This document shows, in pieces, positions 1 to 9,011 of a stretch of DNA of 64,000 nt. This stretch comes from Aestuariibaculum sediminum (GTDB taxonomy: Bacteria; Bacteroidota; Bacteroidia; Flavobacteriales; Flavobacteriaceae): contig NZ_JACVXB010000001.1 of NCBI RefSeq assembly GCF_014596945.1, positions 248,001 to 312,000 on the forward strand, given 5' to 3'. Positions within the stretch are counted from its first letter, which is position 1, and each line of letters starts with the position of its first letter. The notes beneath the pieces are model-generated. The model searched no databases, was not told the DNA's origin, and was given only the letters and a program-made list of their open reading frames with translations. Position numbers and translations under genes: made by a program.

Positions 1-775
1 TAATAAATCTCCAGTCACATCAACATTAAAGGCATCACTAACTCCATCACCAGCGCAAATTTCAATTTCTATGCCTCCATCATTTTCTATAGCAATGCTT
101 CCCGCATTTACACCATTTCGTATAACCGTAATTGGATTAGAAAGATCGAAACATCCAGTTAAATCATTTGCATTAGTTACCCCTTCTAAACTCACGTTTT
201 CCGCATAGCTTAAGTGCCAGATTAAACAAACGCCATCGCCTGCTCCTTCTAAATCGAAACTATTAGTATTTGAAGTATCTAAAATATTTGCATCTTCGTC
301 GGTAACTACCCAAATCATATCAGGCCCTTCTGCACCGGTTAAAGTGACTTCAAATAAATCGGAAACACCATCGCCTGCACAAATTTCAATTTCCGTTGCA
401 CCATCATTAAGCGAAATTTCACCACCTTCAGGTTGTTGAATTCGTTTTACTTCGATATAATTAGATAAGTCGAATTTTCCTTTTATATCATTCAGATTTA
501 ATGTGAATTTTCCTTGTCCTGAGGGATCTATTAACGGTTTAATGCCATTGTACGACAAATGCCATATTAAACAAATTCCTGTTCCGGAATCATCAAAATC
601 TACTTCGGAGGGATGATTAGGCAGCGCTAAAATATTATGTTCTTCGTCTGTAATAATCCATTGCTTTATGCGACCTGAAGCATTATGGACTTCAACATCC
701 ACCATATCTGGCACACCATCGCCCACACAAAGTTCGGCATACATTGAACCATCGGAAAACATAATCTCACCACCA
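1..775 (-). repeat. Protein-level tandem repeat within the secreted protein
   Basis: Units begin near 775, 426 and 102 (reading on the minus strand). The first two are complete, about 110 codons each, and the third is cut by the window edge. They share the GDGVxD, TDE..NIL and CLIWHLSY signatures but differ clearly at the nucleotide level, so the duplication is old. Confidence 0.75.
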
Positions 776-915
776 TAAACTGTAGCATTTTCGTTAGCAT
801 TTGTATTTTGAGCGGCAACATTACCAGAAACTGCTAAAAGCACAATTATTAAAATGAGGTAGGAAACAACTTTTAAGGAAATCAGATTTGGGACGGCTAT
901 GTATTTGTTTTTCAT
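1..915 (-). CDS. Secreted tandem-repeat protein, 3' end outside window
   Basis: An open frame starts at an ATG at 915-913 and runs off the left edge without a stop (305 codons visible). It starts with a short basic stretch and a hydrophobic segment ending near Ala-Gln, which reads as a signal peptide. The rest is a repeat of about 110 residues seen twice in full and once in part. Each copy carries a GxI...DG start, an I/LCxGDGVxD motif, a W-x-x-TDE-x-x-NIL motif, a CLIWHLSY motif and F-DLSN near the end. Such repeats occur in large secreted flavobacterial proteins, often with a C-terminal type IX sorting signal, which cannot be seen here. The function is unknown. A TAGTTTTG element at 974-967 matches the Bacteroidota -7 consensus, without a clear -33. 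Confidence 0.8.
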   Translation of the reverse strand, partial: MKNKYIAVPNLISLKVVSYLILIIVLLAVSGNVAAQNTNANENATVYGGEIMFSDGSMYAELCVGDGVPDMVDVEVHNASGRIKQWIITDEEHNILALPNHPSEVDFDDSGTGICLIWHLSYNGIKPLIDPSGQGKFTLNLNDIKGKFDLSNYIEVKRIQQPEGGEISLNDGATEIEICAGDGVSDLFEVTLTGAEGPDMIWVVTDEDANILDTSNTNSFDLEGAGDGVCLIWHLSYAENVSLEGVTNANDLTGCFDLSNPITVIRNGVNAGSIAIENDGGIEIEICAGDGVSDAFNVDVTGDLL

Positions 916-1004
916 AACACTCTGATTTTTATATTTATACCATTAGAAGGTACAAAAAACAATTGACAAAACTAAACCTAATATATGAACATCATAATTC
1001 GTCG

Positions 1005-1817
1005 TTAATCCGTAAAAATCCAATCGCTTATATGAATTTCCGATTCCAATTTTTTTTCAATTCCGTCGTCTAATTGCGGGAAAAAATCAATTCCGGTTAA
1101 CTTCTCAATAGTATCTACCTTAACCACAAAATCATATAACGGTTTATTCGAACTTTGATTAGGCATTAAAAAACCTATCATTTTTGGTTCACCCGAATTC
1201 ACATCAATTATTACTTTATAAAAGTACTCTGGCACAGCAACGTTTTCGGTTCCTATGGTTTTTAATCCTAGTTGAAGGACACCACCTGTAACTACAAAAA
1301 CACCATTGTATTTACTAGCCCAATAACGAACTTTTTGCTCTAGTGTATTCCAAACGCCTGCATTAAAATCATGGTCTTGCGGACTTATATTGCTGGTTAA
1401 AAACGTTTCATCATAGGCTTGCTTACTATATCGCTTATCTCCTGCCGGACATAAGTGTCCACGACCGTAACCTGAGTTTTTATAATTACGCCAACTTGCC
1501 GCTCCTGTTTTTACAGCATCATCAATTTCAAAATAAGGCCTATCGAAATTAGATTTAGATAAGTGTGTTTTCTTTAACTCATAAGCTACCCATTCTGCCT
1601 GTTCGTAAGCTTCATTATAACTTAACGAATATCCATCGTGATGTATAACTTGTCCGGTTGTACTTGTTGGCAAAAAATATTCGTTTGTGTTTGGTTTTAT
1701 AGTAGCACCTTCCTTTACAATTTCTGCCTGTTCTTCAACCTTTAAAATATGTTCATAGCCGTAAACAATTATAACCAAAATAACTGCTAAAAGTGTATAT
1801 GTTGTTTTTCTTTTCAA
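1005..1817 (-). CDS. DNA/RNA non-specific endonuclease, membrane-anchored or secreted
   Basis: A 270-residue member of the NUC1/NucA family, which cleaves DNA and RNA with one Mg ion. A hydrophobic segment at residues 8-20 should export or anchor it. The His-metal-type active site is visible as GRGHLCPAGD, with catalytic His about 121 and a metal-binding Asn about 152 (FNAGVW). The usual DRGH motif reads GRGH here. The start codon is TTG at 1817-1815. It is preferred because it restores the N-terminal hydrophobic segment and sits one base past the stop of the phosphatase gene transcribed just before it. The two are probably co-transcribed, suggesting joint use of extracellular nucleic acid. 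Family assignment is firm; the substrate is inferred. Confidence 0.88.
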   Translation of the reverse strand: MKRKTTYTLLAVILVIIVYGYEHILKVEEQAEIVKEGATIKPNTNEYFLPTSTTGQVIHHDGYSLSYNEAYEQAEWVAYELKKTHLSKSNFDRPYFEIDDAVKTGAASWRNYKNSGYGRGHLCPAGDKRYSKQAYDETFLTSNISPQDHDFNAGVWNTLEQKVRYWASKYNGVFVVTGGVLQLGLKTIGTENVAVPEYFYKVIIDVNSGEPKMIGFLMPNQSSNKPLYDFVVKVDTIEKLTGIDFFPQLDDGIEKKLESEIHISDWIFTD

Positions 1818-1818
1818 A

Positions 1819-3489
1819 CTAATCTAAAACAAACTCTAATGGTTTTCCAATAATAGCTCCGTTAGGAAAACTAATGTCTAGAAGCGCCGAAATGGTTGGA
1901 GCAATATCTGTAATTTCAGTCTTCTCAAAGGTTTGTCCGTGTTTAATACCCTTACCAAAAAACAATAAAGGCACATGCGTATCGTAATCAAAACCCGAAC
2001 CATGTGTTGACCCAGTATGTCCGTAAGAAATATAAGCTGCCTTATAATCAAAAAGTACATCCCCTGACCGTTTTTGATTAAACCCTTTTTGCAACAGCGC
2101 TTCTATTCCCATAGGAAATGCCGTTGTTGCCATAGTTGTAGCAGAATAGGCTTTATCGATATGCTGATACGTTATCAGTTCATTAACCAGTTCTTCCTGA
2201 ATATCTTGTAAATTAAGGTCTAAATCTGCTATTTTTTCTCGGTCTAAAAACACTTGATTATTACTAACATTTTCGATTAAATTTGCTCCATATTTCTTCT
2301 GAAGAAAATTGGACATTTGCTCCTTTTCTGATTGAGCATTCACGTAACCTGCAGGTATTTTTACACTTTGCAAATATGCAGGCACATCTACCGCCGCGTG
2401 GTCGGCCGTTAAAAACACTGTGTAATTTCCTTTTCCAACTTTATCATCAAGCGCATTAAAAAAACGCTCTAAATCGAGATCTAAACGAATGTAAGTATCT
2501 TCAATTTCCTTTGAATTCACGCCAAAATTATGCCCTACATAATCGGTACTGGAAAAACTTACCGTTAAAACATCGGTATAATCGTCTTGTCCCAATTGTT
2601 CTCCTGCTAACGCTGCAATGGCAAAATCGGCAACAATACTGTTACCATATGCGGTGGTTTTTAATATTTCGAATCCGCCGTTTTGGTCTTTTAATACGTC
2701 TAAATCGTAAGGAAAAGTAGCCGATTCTTTACCTTTAAAACCTCCTTCAAAATTATTTAAATCGCTCCCGCTTTCAGTATAAGTTTCAATATCGTAATAA
2801 GTATTCCAAGGTTTAAAATACGATTCGGCGATATCGGATGAATTAAAATCTATAACCCATTGCGGCAATTCATTCATGTAATAAGTACTTGTAATAAAAT
2901 CGCCTTGATCTTTCCCATAAAACCAATAGGCTGCATTTGCCGAGTGCCCTGCTGGTAAAATAGCACCTCGATCTTTAACAGATATACCTATCGATTTACC
3001 CCTCATTTGTGTAAACAACCTATTTTCGTCGGCAAACGTCGTTGTGGTCATTCGATGCGGAGACATTTTTCCTGCATCGCTTCTAGTACCAACAGATTCT
3101 ACACTATCATCTCCTGCACAGTACACATTTTTCTTAATTTCCTTATCGTACCATCCATTAGATATTATGCCATGATACTTTGGCGTGGTTCCGGAAAAAA
3201 CTGAGGCATGACCAGGAGCCGTTTTAGTAGGCACATAATTAAAATGATTATTTTTACAATTATATCCTTCATTCATCATTCGTTTAAATCCGCCCTCACC
3301 ATACTTTGTATAAAAGCGTGTTAAATAATCGTAACGCATTTGGTCTACAACAATGCCTACAATTAATTTTGGTTTATTAGTAAAATAATAATCATTTTGT
3401 GTGCTGGCAGGCAAATCTCTCGATTGTTCCTGCGCTTTGCAACTTAAAACTAAAGTAACCGCGAATAATAAAGTGAAAATTTTGTTCAT
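1819..3489 (-). CDS. pafA: PafA-type alkaline phosphatase, lipoprotein
   Basis: An alkaline-phosphatase-superfamily enzyme of the PafA type, which releases phosphate from phosphomonoesters in the periplasm or at the surface. I chose the ATG at 3489, not the one 16 codons upstream, because it gives a clean signal peptide ending in an LVLSC lipobox (Cys 17). A metal-binding Asp lies in VVDQM (about 49), and PTKTAPGH carries the catalytic Thr (about 90). Later ADHAA and GHTGSTHG motifs supply metal ligands. The length of 556 residues fits the family. The next gene on the same strand is a nuclease starting one base after this stop, so the pair could strip phosphate from nucleic acid. The divergent neighbour is mlaE, 110 bases away. 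Confidence 0.88.
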   Translation of the reverse strand: MNKIFTLLFAVTLVLSCKAQEQSRDLPASTQNDYYFTNKPKLIVGIVVDQMRYDYLTRFYTKYGEGGFKRMMNEGYNCKNNHFNYVPTKTAPGHASVFSGTTPKYHGIISNGWYDKEIKKNVYCAGDDSVESVGTRSDAGKMSPHRMTTTTFADENRLFTQMRGKSIGISVKDRGAILPAGHSANAAYWFYGKDQGDFITSTYYMNELPQWVIDFNSSDIAESYFKPWNTYYDIETYTESGSDLNNFEGGFKGKESATFPYDLDVLKDQNGGFEILKTTAYGNSIVADFAIAALAGEQLGQDDYTDVLTVSFSSTDYVGHNFGVNSKEIEDTYIRLDLDLERFFNALDDKVGKGNYTVFLTADHAAVDVPAYLQSVKIPAGYVNAQSEKEQMSNFLQKKYGANLIENVSNNQVFLDREKIADLDLNLQDIQEELVNELITYQHIDKAYSATTMATTAFPMGIEALLQKGFNQKRSGDVLFDYKAAYISYGHTGSTHGSGFDYDTHVPLLFFGKGIKHGQTFEKTEITDIAPTISALLDISFPNGAIIGKPLEFVLD

Positions 3490-3599
3490 TATATATTTTT
3501 TATAAAGATGCCAAAAATAGTTATCAAATAAAATCATAATTTAAATTTAACGTTAAATACCTGTTACTTTTTTTTACTTTAGCACTATTAATTTTTCAT

Positions 3600-4337
3600 A
3601 TGACTTATCTACACAATATTGGCGCATACTTTTTAATGGTTATTAATATGTTTCGCAAACCAACAAAGTGGTCGGTAATGAAAACATTAATCTTAAAAGA
3701 TATTGATGATTTGATTATAGGCTCTCTTGGTATTGTAGCTTTTATTTCATTTTTCGTTGGTGGCGTAATAACCATTCAAACGGCATTAAACATAGATAAC
3801 CCATTAATCCCTCCTTCATTAGTTGGTTTTGCTACCCGACAGTCGGTAATATTAGAATTTGCACCTACATTCACCTCCATAATTATTGCTGGTAAAGTAG
3901 GTTCTTTTATAACTTCCAGCATAGGAACAATGCGCGTTACCGAACAAATTGACGCCTTAGAGGTTATGGGTATTAACTCTTTAAATTATTTAATATTTCC
4001 TAAAACCGTCGCTTTATTACTGTATCCCTTTGTGATAGCAATTGGTATGTTTTTAGGTATATTAGGAGGCATGGCAGCCTGCGTGTTTGGAGGTTTTAGT
4101 TCTCTAGAAGATTTTATAATTGGTATTCAAACCGATTTCACCCCTTTTCATGTGACCTATGCGTTTATTAAAACTTTTGTATTTGCATTTGTTTTAGCTA
4201 CGATTCCTTCTTTTTATGGTTATTATATGAAAGGCGGTGCTTTAGAAGTAGGCAAAGCCAGTACAACATCGTTTGTTTGGACCAGTGTGGTCATTATTCT
4301 ATTAAACTATTTATTAACCCAAATGCTTTTAAGTTAA
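3600..4337 (+). CDS. mlaE: MlaE-type ABC transporter permease
   Basis: A 245-residue polytopic protein of the MlaE/YrbE family, the inner-membrane permease of transporters that move phospholipids between inner and outer membranes. The family signature is visible in the middle (GGVITIQTA, EFAPTFTSIIIAGKVGSFITS, TEQIDALEVMGIN), followed by hydrophobic helices to the C-terminus. Its TAA stop overlaps the ATG of the ATPase gene by one base (TAATG), so the two are translationally coupled. No MCE-domain (MlaD) gene lies nearby. In this group it may sit elsewhere. Confidence 0.9.
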   Translation: MTYLHNIGAYFLMVINMFRKPTKWSVMKTLILKDIDDLIIGSLGIVAFISFFVGGVITIQTALNIDNPLIPPSLVGFATRQSVILEFAPTFTSIIIAGKVGSFITSSIGTMRVTEQIDALEVMGINSLNYLIFPKTVALLLYPFVIAIGMFLGILGGMAACVFGGFSSLEDFIIGIQTDFTPFHVTYAFIKTFVFAFVLATIPSFYGYYMKGGALEVGKASTTSFVWTSVVIILLNYLLTQMLLS

Positions 4338-5104
4338 TGATTGAAGTTACAGATTTACATAAATCGTTTGGCGATACCGAAATCCTAAAAGGAATAACAA
4401 CAACTTTCGATAAAGGGAAAACCAACCTTATTATAGGGCAAAGTGGTTCAGGGAAAACGGTTTTTTTAAAATGTTTATTAGGACTTTTCGAATATGAACA
4501 AGGCTCTATTGCTTACGACGGGAAAATTTTTTCAAAACTTTCCGACGCTCAAAAACGTGATTTACGTGCCGAAATTGGAATGGTATTTCAAGGCAGTGCT
4601 TTATTCGATTCTATGACTATTGCCCAAAACGTAATGTTTCCGCTAAAAATGTTTACGAAACAAAGCAAAAGCGAAATGGAAGACCGTGTTGACTTTGTAT
4701 TGAAACGTGTTAACCTTGCCGATGCCCATAATAAAATGCCAAGTGAAGCTTCAGGTGGTATGCAAAAACGTGTCGCTATTGCTCGTGCTATCGTAAACAA
4801 TCCAAAATATTTATTTTGCGACGAACCAAACTCTGGTCTTGATCCCAAAACATCCATGGTAATTGATAATTTAATTCAGGAAATTACCGACGAATATCAA
4901 ATAATTACTGTAATTAATTCGCACGACATGAATTCTGTAATGGAGATTGGTGAAAAAATCGTTTTTCTAAAAAATGGCTATAAAGAATGGGAAGGTTCTA
5001 AAGACACCATATTTAAAACAGATAACAAATCGGTAACCGATTTCGTTTATTCGTCTAATTTATTCAAAAAAGTAAGACGTATGTATATTGAAGAACATCA
5101 ATAA
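4337..5104 (+). CDS. mlaF: MlaF-type ABC transporter ATP-binding protein
   Basis: A 255-residue ABC ATPase that should energise the MlaE-type permease encoded just upstream. Visible motifs are Walker A GQSGSGKT (about 34-41), a Q-loop (VFQGS), an ABC signature in the degenerate form SGGMQKR, Walker B with LFCDEP, and the switch His in NSHD. The ASGGMxKRVA form is typical of the Mla/Ttg2 branch. I start the gene at the ATG at 4337 rather than at an in-frame ATG at 4277, because the family begins with MIEV and this start overlaps the mlaE stop. No promoter is evident between the two. Confidence 0.9.
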   Translation: MIEVTDLHKSFGDTEILKGITTTFDKGKTNLIIGQSGSGKTVFLKCLLGLFEYEQGSIAYDGKIFSKLSDAQKRDLRAEIGMVFQGSALFDSMTIAQNVMFPLKMFTKQSKSEMEDRVDFVLKRVNLADAHNKMPSEASGGMQKRVAIARAIVNNPKYLFCDEPNSGLDPKTSMVIDNLIQEITDEYQIITVINSHDMNSVMEIGEKIVFLKNGYKEWEGSKDTIFKTDNKSVTDFVYSSNLFKKVRRMYIEEHQ

Positions 5105-5122
5105 GGATTAATCTTTTTACTT

Positions 5123-5701
5123 TTGAACACGTTTTATTCCATTATAAAAGAACACTTCGGAGAACTAACTGAAGAAGAATTTCAAATACTTAATTCATTT
5201 TTTTATTCGGAAACACTATCCAAGAACGATTTCTTTACACAAAGTGGCAGCTATTGCAAAAAACTTAGTTTAGTAAAAACGGGATTCCTACGCATTTATG
5301 CTCTATCAGAAGGCAAAGAAATAACACACTGGATTTCTACCCCAGATTATTTCATTACCGAAATTTCCAGCTTCTTTTTTAACCAGCCAAGCCGATGGTA
5401 TATCCAAGCCTTAACGCCCGTAGAACTATTAACTATCGACAAACAAAACTACAATAAACTCTGCGAATCTGTTCCTAAATGGAAAGATATTGAAAGTCAG
5501 TTTATAGCCAAATGTTTTGCTATCTTAGAAAATCGCGTTTTTACCCATCTATCTATGAGTGCCGAAGAAAGGTATCATTTGTACTTTCAAGAAAATAAAG
5601 CACTTTTTAATCAGGTGTCATTACAATATCTGGCGTCTGTATTAGGAATGACTCCAGAAACTTTTTCACGCATTAGAAAACGACATTCTGAAAACCCTTG
5701 A
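5123..5701 (+). CDS. Crp/Fnr-family transcriptional regulator
   Basis: A 192-residue protein with a cyclic-nucleotide-binding fold at about residues 15-115 (YCKKLSLVKTGFLRIYALSEGKE) and a C-terminal helix-turn-helix at about 145-190 (LQYLASVLGMTPETFSRIRK). This is the layout of the flavobacterial Crp-like regulators that often control a single neighbouring gene. The phosphate-binding Arg of true cAMP receptors is not obvious, so the ligand is unknown. The start appears to be TTG at 5123, 18 bases past mlaF. No better ATG precedes the conserved region. The SRPBCC gene 61 bases downstream is the natural candidate target, which is inference. Confidence 0.82.
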   Translation: MNTFYSIIKEHFGELTEEEFQILNSFFYSETLSKNDFFTQSGSYCKKLSLVKTGFLRIYALSEGKEITHWISTPDYFITEISSFFFNQPSRWYIQALTPVELLTIDKQNYNKLCESVPKWKDIESQFIAKCFAILENRVFTHLSMSAEERYHLYFQENKALFNQVSLQYLASVLGMTPETFSRIRKRHSENP

Positions 5702-5762
5702 TTTTTATCAAGAATTATGCGCTTTGTTTTATTCAATTTTGTCTTAATTAAAAACAGGAATT

Positions 5763-6194
5763 ATGACAAAAGAGATAAAAACTGAAATAACCATTAATGC
5801 TAATCCCGAAACCATCTGGAATATTTTAATTCATCAGGAAACATATCCCGACTGGAATCCTTTTATTAAAAAGCTAGAAGGTAAACTTGAAATTGGAAAT
5901 AAAATTGAAGTTGTTATTCAACCTGAAAACGCATCGAAAATGACATTTAAACCCAAAATTTTAAAATTTGAACCCAATAAAACGCTTCAATGGAAGGGCA
6001 TTTTTTTAATGAAAGGTTTGTTTGACGGAACGCATACCTTGAAACTCACCGACAACAAAAACGGCACAACAACTTTTAAGCACACTGAACTTTTTAAAGG
6101 TGTACTGGTTAAATTTTTCAATTTGGAAAATACCCGAAAAGGATTTGAAAAAATGAATTCGGAGCTTAAAAGATTATCCGAAAACTCTAAATAA
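5763..6194 (+). CDS. SRPBCC (polyketide cyclase/AHSA1-like) protein
   Basis: A 143-residue protein starting with the typical SRPBCC entry strand (EITINANPETIWNILIHQETYPDWNPF) and ending with a long amphipathic helix (NTRKGFEKMNSELKRL). This is the START-like fold that encloses a hydrophobic ligand. There is no signal peptide, so it is cytoplasmic. The binding partner is unknown. It follows a Crp-like regulator on the same strand and may be its target. It ends 11 bases from the end of the convergent DUF389 gene, with no clear hairpin between them. Confidence 0.8.
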   Translation: MTKEIKTEITINANPETIWNILIHQETYPDWNPFIKKLEGKLEIGNKIEVVIQPENASKMTFKPKILKFEPNKTLQWKGIFLMKGLFDGTHTLKLTDNKNGTTTFKHTELFKGVLVKFFNLENTRKGFEKMNSELKRLSENSK

Positions 6195-6205
6195 CATTAA
6201 GCTAT

Positions 6206-7696
6206 TTAGTTTTGTCTGGTTACCACCAAACTATCCAATTTGTATTTTTGTTTAAGCCACTTTTCTAAATTCTCTTGTTTTTTAGCAATATCCTTTTCTT
6301 TTATTTTTGAAGTATTCCATTTCGCTGTAATAACCGATAAAGTATCTATTTTATTGAAATTTGAGGTAATGACACTTGAATAGGACAAATTTTCTACGCC
6401 TTCATAAAGGATTTTAACTTCTTTGGTTAGTTCGTCAAAAGGTATTTGTAAGCTTTCTAATTTTTCTAAACTCTTAACTTTTCCTTCAAGAAATACAATT
6501 TTTTGGGTTTGCGACAACAAATCGATAGAATCCCGATAACGTATCTGCTCCATATATTTCAAATTATCAAGATTCTTACTTTTATTCTGATTAAAAATAA
6601 GATTACACCTTGTTAAACCATCATATTTTGCCATTCTATCTTTTAACAAAGCAATCGTGCTTTCAGGCACTTCATCTAGCCCAAATGTATTTAATTCTAT
6701 CACCGACGGACTTGCCTTGTCTTCTGAATATCTGTACGAGGCGTTTTTTCTAATATACTCGGCATGAGGTAAGGTGGTTAATTCCCGATTTATAAAATTA
6801 CGTGCATCGACTTCAAAACGACTTTGTTGCAAAACATTTACAAACGTCCATATTGCCGGCACCATAACTACGATAGCAAGCGTCATAGCTAAGCGGCTTA
6901 TACGGCGACGTCTTGCCGAATTTGCATAACGCAACATTGGGAATTTTAGCACTTTTAAAACTAAAAAAGTAGCTAAAGCGATAAATATCGTGTTAATAAT
7001 GAATAGATATAACGCACCTAAAGCGTATCGCATCCCTTTGGCAAACTCTTCGTCGATAGCCACAGACAAACCATAACCTACAGTACAAAGAGGCGGCATT
7101 AAAGCTGTTGCAATTGCTACACCAAAAATAACTGAAGCGATAGTCCCTCTTTTGGTTCTTGCTATAATTAAAGCGGAACCACCAAAAAAAGCAATTAACA
7201 CATCTCGAATATCGGGCTTAGTACGCGCCAGTAATTCCGAAGATTCTTCACTTAATGGAAAAAACCAGAAAAACAAAAATGCAGTAAAAACACTTAAAAC
7301 AATCATTACCCCGAAATTAACCATCGATTTTCTGAGGGTATCAATATCATTAATCGCTACCGATAAACCAATACCTAAAATAGGTCCCATTAATGGAGAA
7401 ATTAACATGGCACCGATTACAACTGCTGTAGAATTTGCATTTAAACCAATTGATGCGACAAATATGGAACAAACTAAAATCCAGGCTGTAGCACCTTTAA
7501 ACGGAATATCATTTTTTATAGCCTGCATAGTCGCCTCTCTATCCGTATCATCACGAAAGTCTAGTAACTCACTAAAAAAACGTTTTATGCTTAACAGAAG
7601 CCCCTGAGCATCTTTCTTAACGGCTTCCTTTGTTTCTTCTACAATTTGTTCTTTTTTATGTTCTTCTTCAGAAAAATTGAATTTATTTTCTTCCAT
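6206..7696 (-). CDS. DUF389 (TIGR00341-type) integral membrane protein
   Basis: A 496-residue protein. Residues about 60-280 hold six or more hydrophobic segments with the DUF389 pattern (GLNANSTAVVIGAMLISPLMGPI, RTKPDIRDVLIAFFGGSALI, GVAIATALMPPLCTVGYGL). The C-terminal half, about 300-490, is a soluble Lys/Glu-rich region with likely coiled coil. The family function is not established. The N-terminal 50 residues are charged and cytoplasmic-looking. The gene follows manC on the same strand but a good terminator separates them. Confidence 0.85.
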   Translation of the reverse strand: MEENKFNFSEEEHKKEQIVEETKEAVKKDAQGLLLSIKRFFSELLDFRDDTDREATMQAIKNDIPFKGATAWILVCSIFVASIGLNANSTAVVIGAMLISPLMGPILGIGLSVAINDIDTLRKSMVNFGVMIVLSVFTAFLFFWFFPLSEESSELLARTKPDIRDVLIAFFGGSALIIARTKRGTIASVIFGVAIATALMPPLCTVGYGLSVAIDEEFAKGMRYALGALYLFIINTIFIALATFLVLKVLKFPMLRYANSARRRRISRLAMTLAIVVMVPAIWTFVNVLQQSRFEVDARNFINRELTTLPHAEYIRKNASYRYSEDKASPSVIELNTFGLDEVPESTIALLKDRMAKYDGLTRCNLIFNQNKSKNLDNLKYMEQIRYRDSIDLLSQTQKIVFLEGKVKSLEKLESLQIPFDELTKEVKILYEGVENLSYSSVITSNFNKIDTLSVITAKWNTSKIKEKDIAKKQENLEKWLKQKYKLDSLVVTRQN

Positions 7697-7734
7697 TGGT
7701 TATATATTCCTAGTGCCATACTAATATAAAAAAT

Positions 7735-7776
7735 AAATGGTTTGGTAATTAATCTTTTCAATTAAAAACCAAACCA
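7735..7776 (-). terminator. Hairpin terminator after manC
   Basis: The arms TGGTTTGGT (7738-7746) and ACCAAACCA (7768-7776) pair perfectly. A second short stem (TTAAT/ATTAA) lies inside, and a T-rich tract follows the stem on the minus strand. It lies between the manC stop and the DUF389 start. Confidence 0.6.
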
Positions 7777-7801
7777 CATAAAAATTTTAAATAGTAACCT
7801 G

Positions 7802-8881
7802 TTATCCGTATTGCTCTCCAAAGGTATCCTTTACCTTTTTAAGCACCTGTTTAATATCTTGTTCCTTGGTTTTTGGATAAATTAACAAAACATCATCTTT
7901 ATCTACAATGATATAATCACTCAAGCCATCGACAACTACTATTTTGTCTCCTTTTGTTCTAATCATATTTCCCGAAGCATCTTGAGCAAGAGTCCTGGCG
8001 TGAACAACAGCATTATTATCATCATCTTTGTTTAGCTTTTCGTATAAGCTTCCCCAAGTCCCTAAATCATTCCAATCGAAACCAGCAGCAATAACATAAA
8101 CATTGTTTGAACGCTCCATTATGGCATAATCGACTGATATATTCTCAGCCAAAGGATAGTTTTGTTCAATAAAGCCTGATTCTTTGTCGGTGTTATACAT
8201 GGGAATTCCATTTTCGAATAATGTATATAAATCTGGCTGATTATTTTTAAAAGCAGCAATAACGCTCTTTACACTCCACATAAAAATTCCGGCATTCCAT
8301 AAAAAGTTACCTTGGGCTATAAATGCCTTGGCTGTTTCGAAATCTGGTTTTTCTCTAAACTGATTTACCTTTTTTATAGCATCGGTACTGTTTTTATCGA
8401 ACTCTATATAGCCATATCCAGTATTTGGAAATGTTGGCTGAATACCAAGTGTCATGAGCGCATCATTTTTTTCACAAAATTTAAATGCCTGTTCTACGTT
8501 TTCACTAAAAGTAACCTCATCTTCAATCCAGTGATCACTTGGAGCTACAATCATAACGGCATCTGGATTTTCTTTATGAATTTTCAAAGAAGCATATAAA
8601 ATACATGGAGCCGTATTACGCATCGCTGGTTCTAAAACAACCTGACGTTCTGTTAATTGAGGTAACTGCTCAAAAACCAAGTCGTTATATCGCTCGTTTG
8701 TTAATATGAATATGTTTGCCTGTGGAATAAGTCTTGCTAATCGTTGAAATGTTTTTTGGATAAGCGTATCTCCACTCCCCAACATATCGTGAAATTGTTT
8801 TGGAAAAGTTTCTGTACTAACCGGCCAAAATCTTGACCCTACGCCTCCAGCCATTAAAATAGCATAATAATTTTTGTTCAT
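7802..8881 (-). CDS. manC: Mannose-1-phosphate guanylyltransferase
   Basis: A 359-residue nucleotidyltransferase that makes GDP-mannose from mannose-1-phosphate and GTP. The N-terminus holds the signature LMAGGVGSRFWP followed by PKQF, and FREKPD lies further in. The length equals the single-domain ManC type, without the isomerase half of the bifunctional form. It is cytoplasmic. GDP-mannose would supply the mannosyltransferases at 50-56 kb in this window, though nothing links them transcriptionally. The gene ends at a hairpin terminator. Confidence 0.92.
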   Translation of the reverse strand: MNKNYYAILMAGGVGSRFWPVSTETFPKQFHDMLGSGDTLIQKTFQRLARLIPQANIFILTNERYNDLVFEQLPQLTERQVVLEPAMRNTAPCILYASLKIHKENPDAVMIVAPSDHWIEDEVTFSENVEQAFKFCEKNDALMTLGIQPTFPNTGYGYIEFDKNSTDAIKKVNQFREKPDFETAKAFIAQGNFLWNAGIFMWSVKSVIAAFKNNQPDLYTLFENGIPMYNTDKESGFIEQNYPLAENISVDYAIMERSNNVYVIAAGFDWNDLGTWGSLYEKLNKDDDNNAVVHARTLAQDASGNMIRTKGDKIVVVDGLSDYIIVDKDDVLLIYPKTKEQDIKQVLKKVKDTFGEQYG

Positions 8882-9011
8882 GGTTGTTTGTTTTTCTGGA
8901 TAATCTTCAATTAACTGAAAATCATCTCATCTATTATATTTAGTTTCAACTTGACTCCTTTAAGTAAACCATTGAAACACTGTATTTTCATTTAATTTTT
9001 AGTTAAATCCT

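Noticed and set aside
7152-7607. Plus-strand ORF (151 codons) inside the DUF389 gene
   Set aside because: Antisense to conserved membrane segments of DUF389, with no family likeness of its own.
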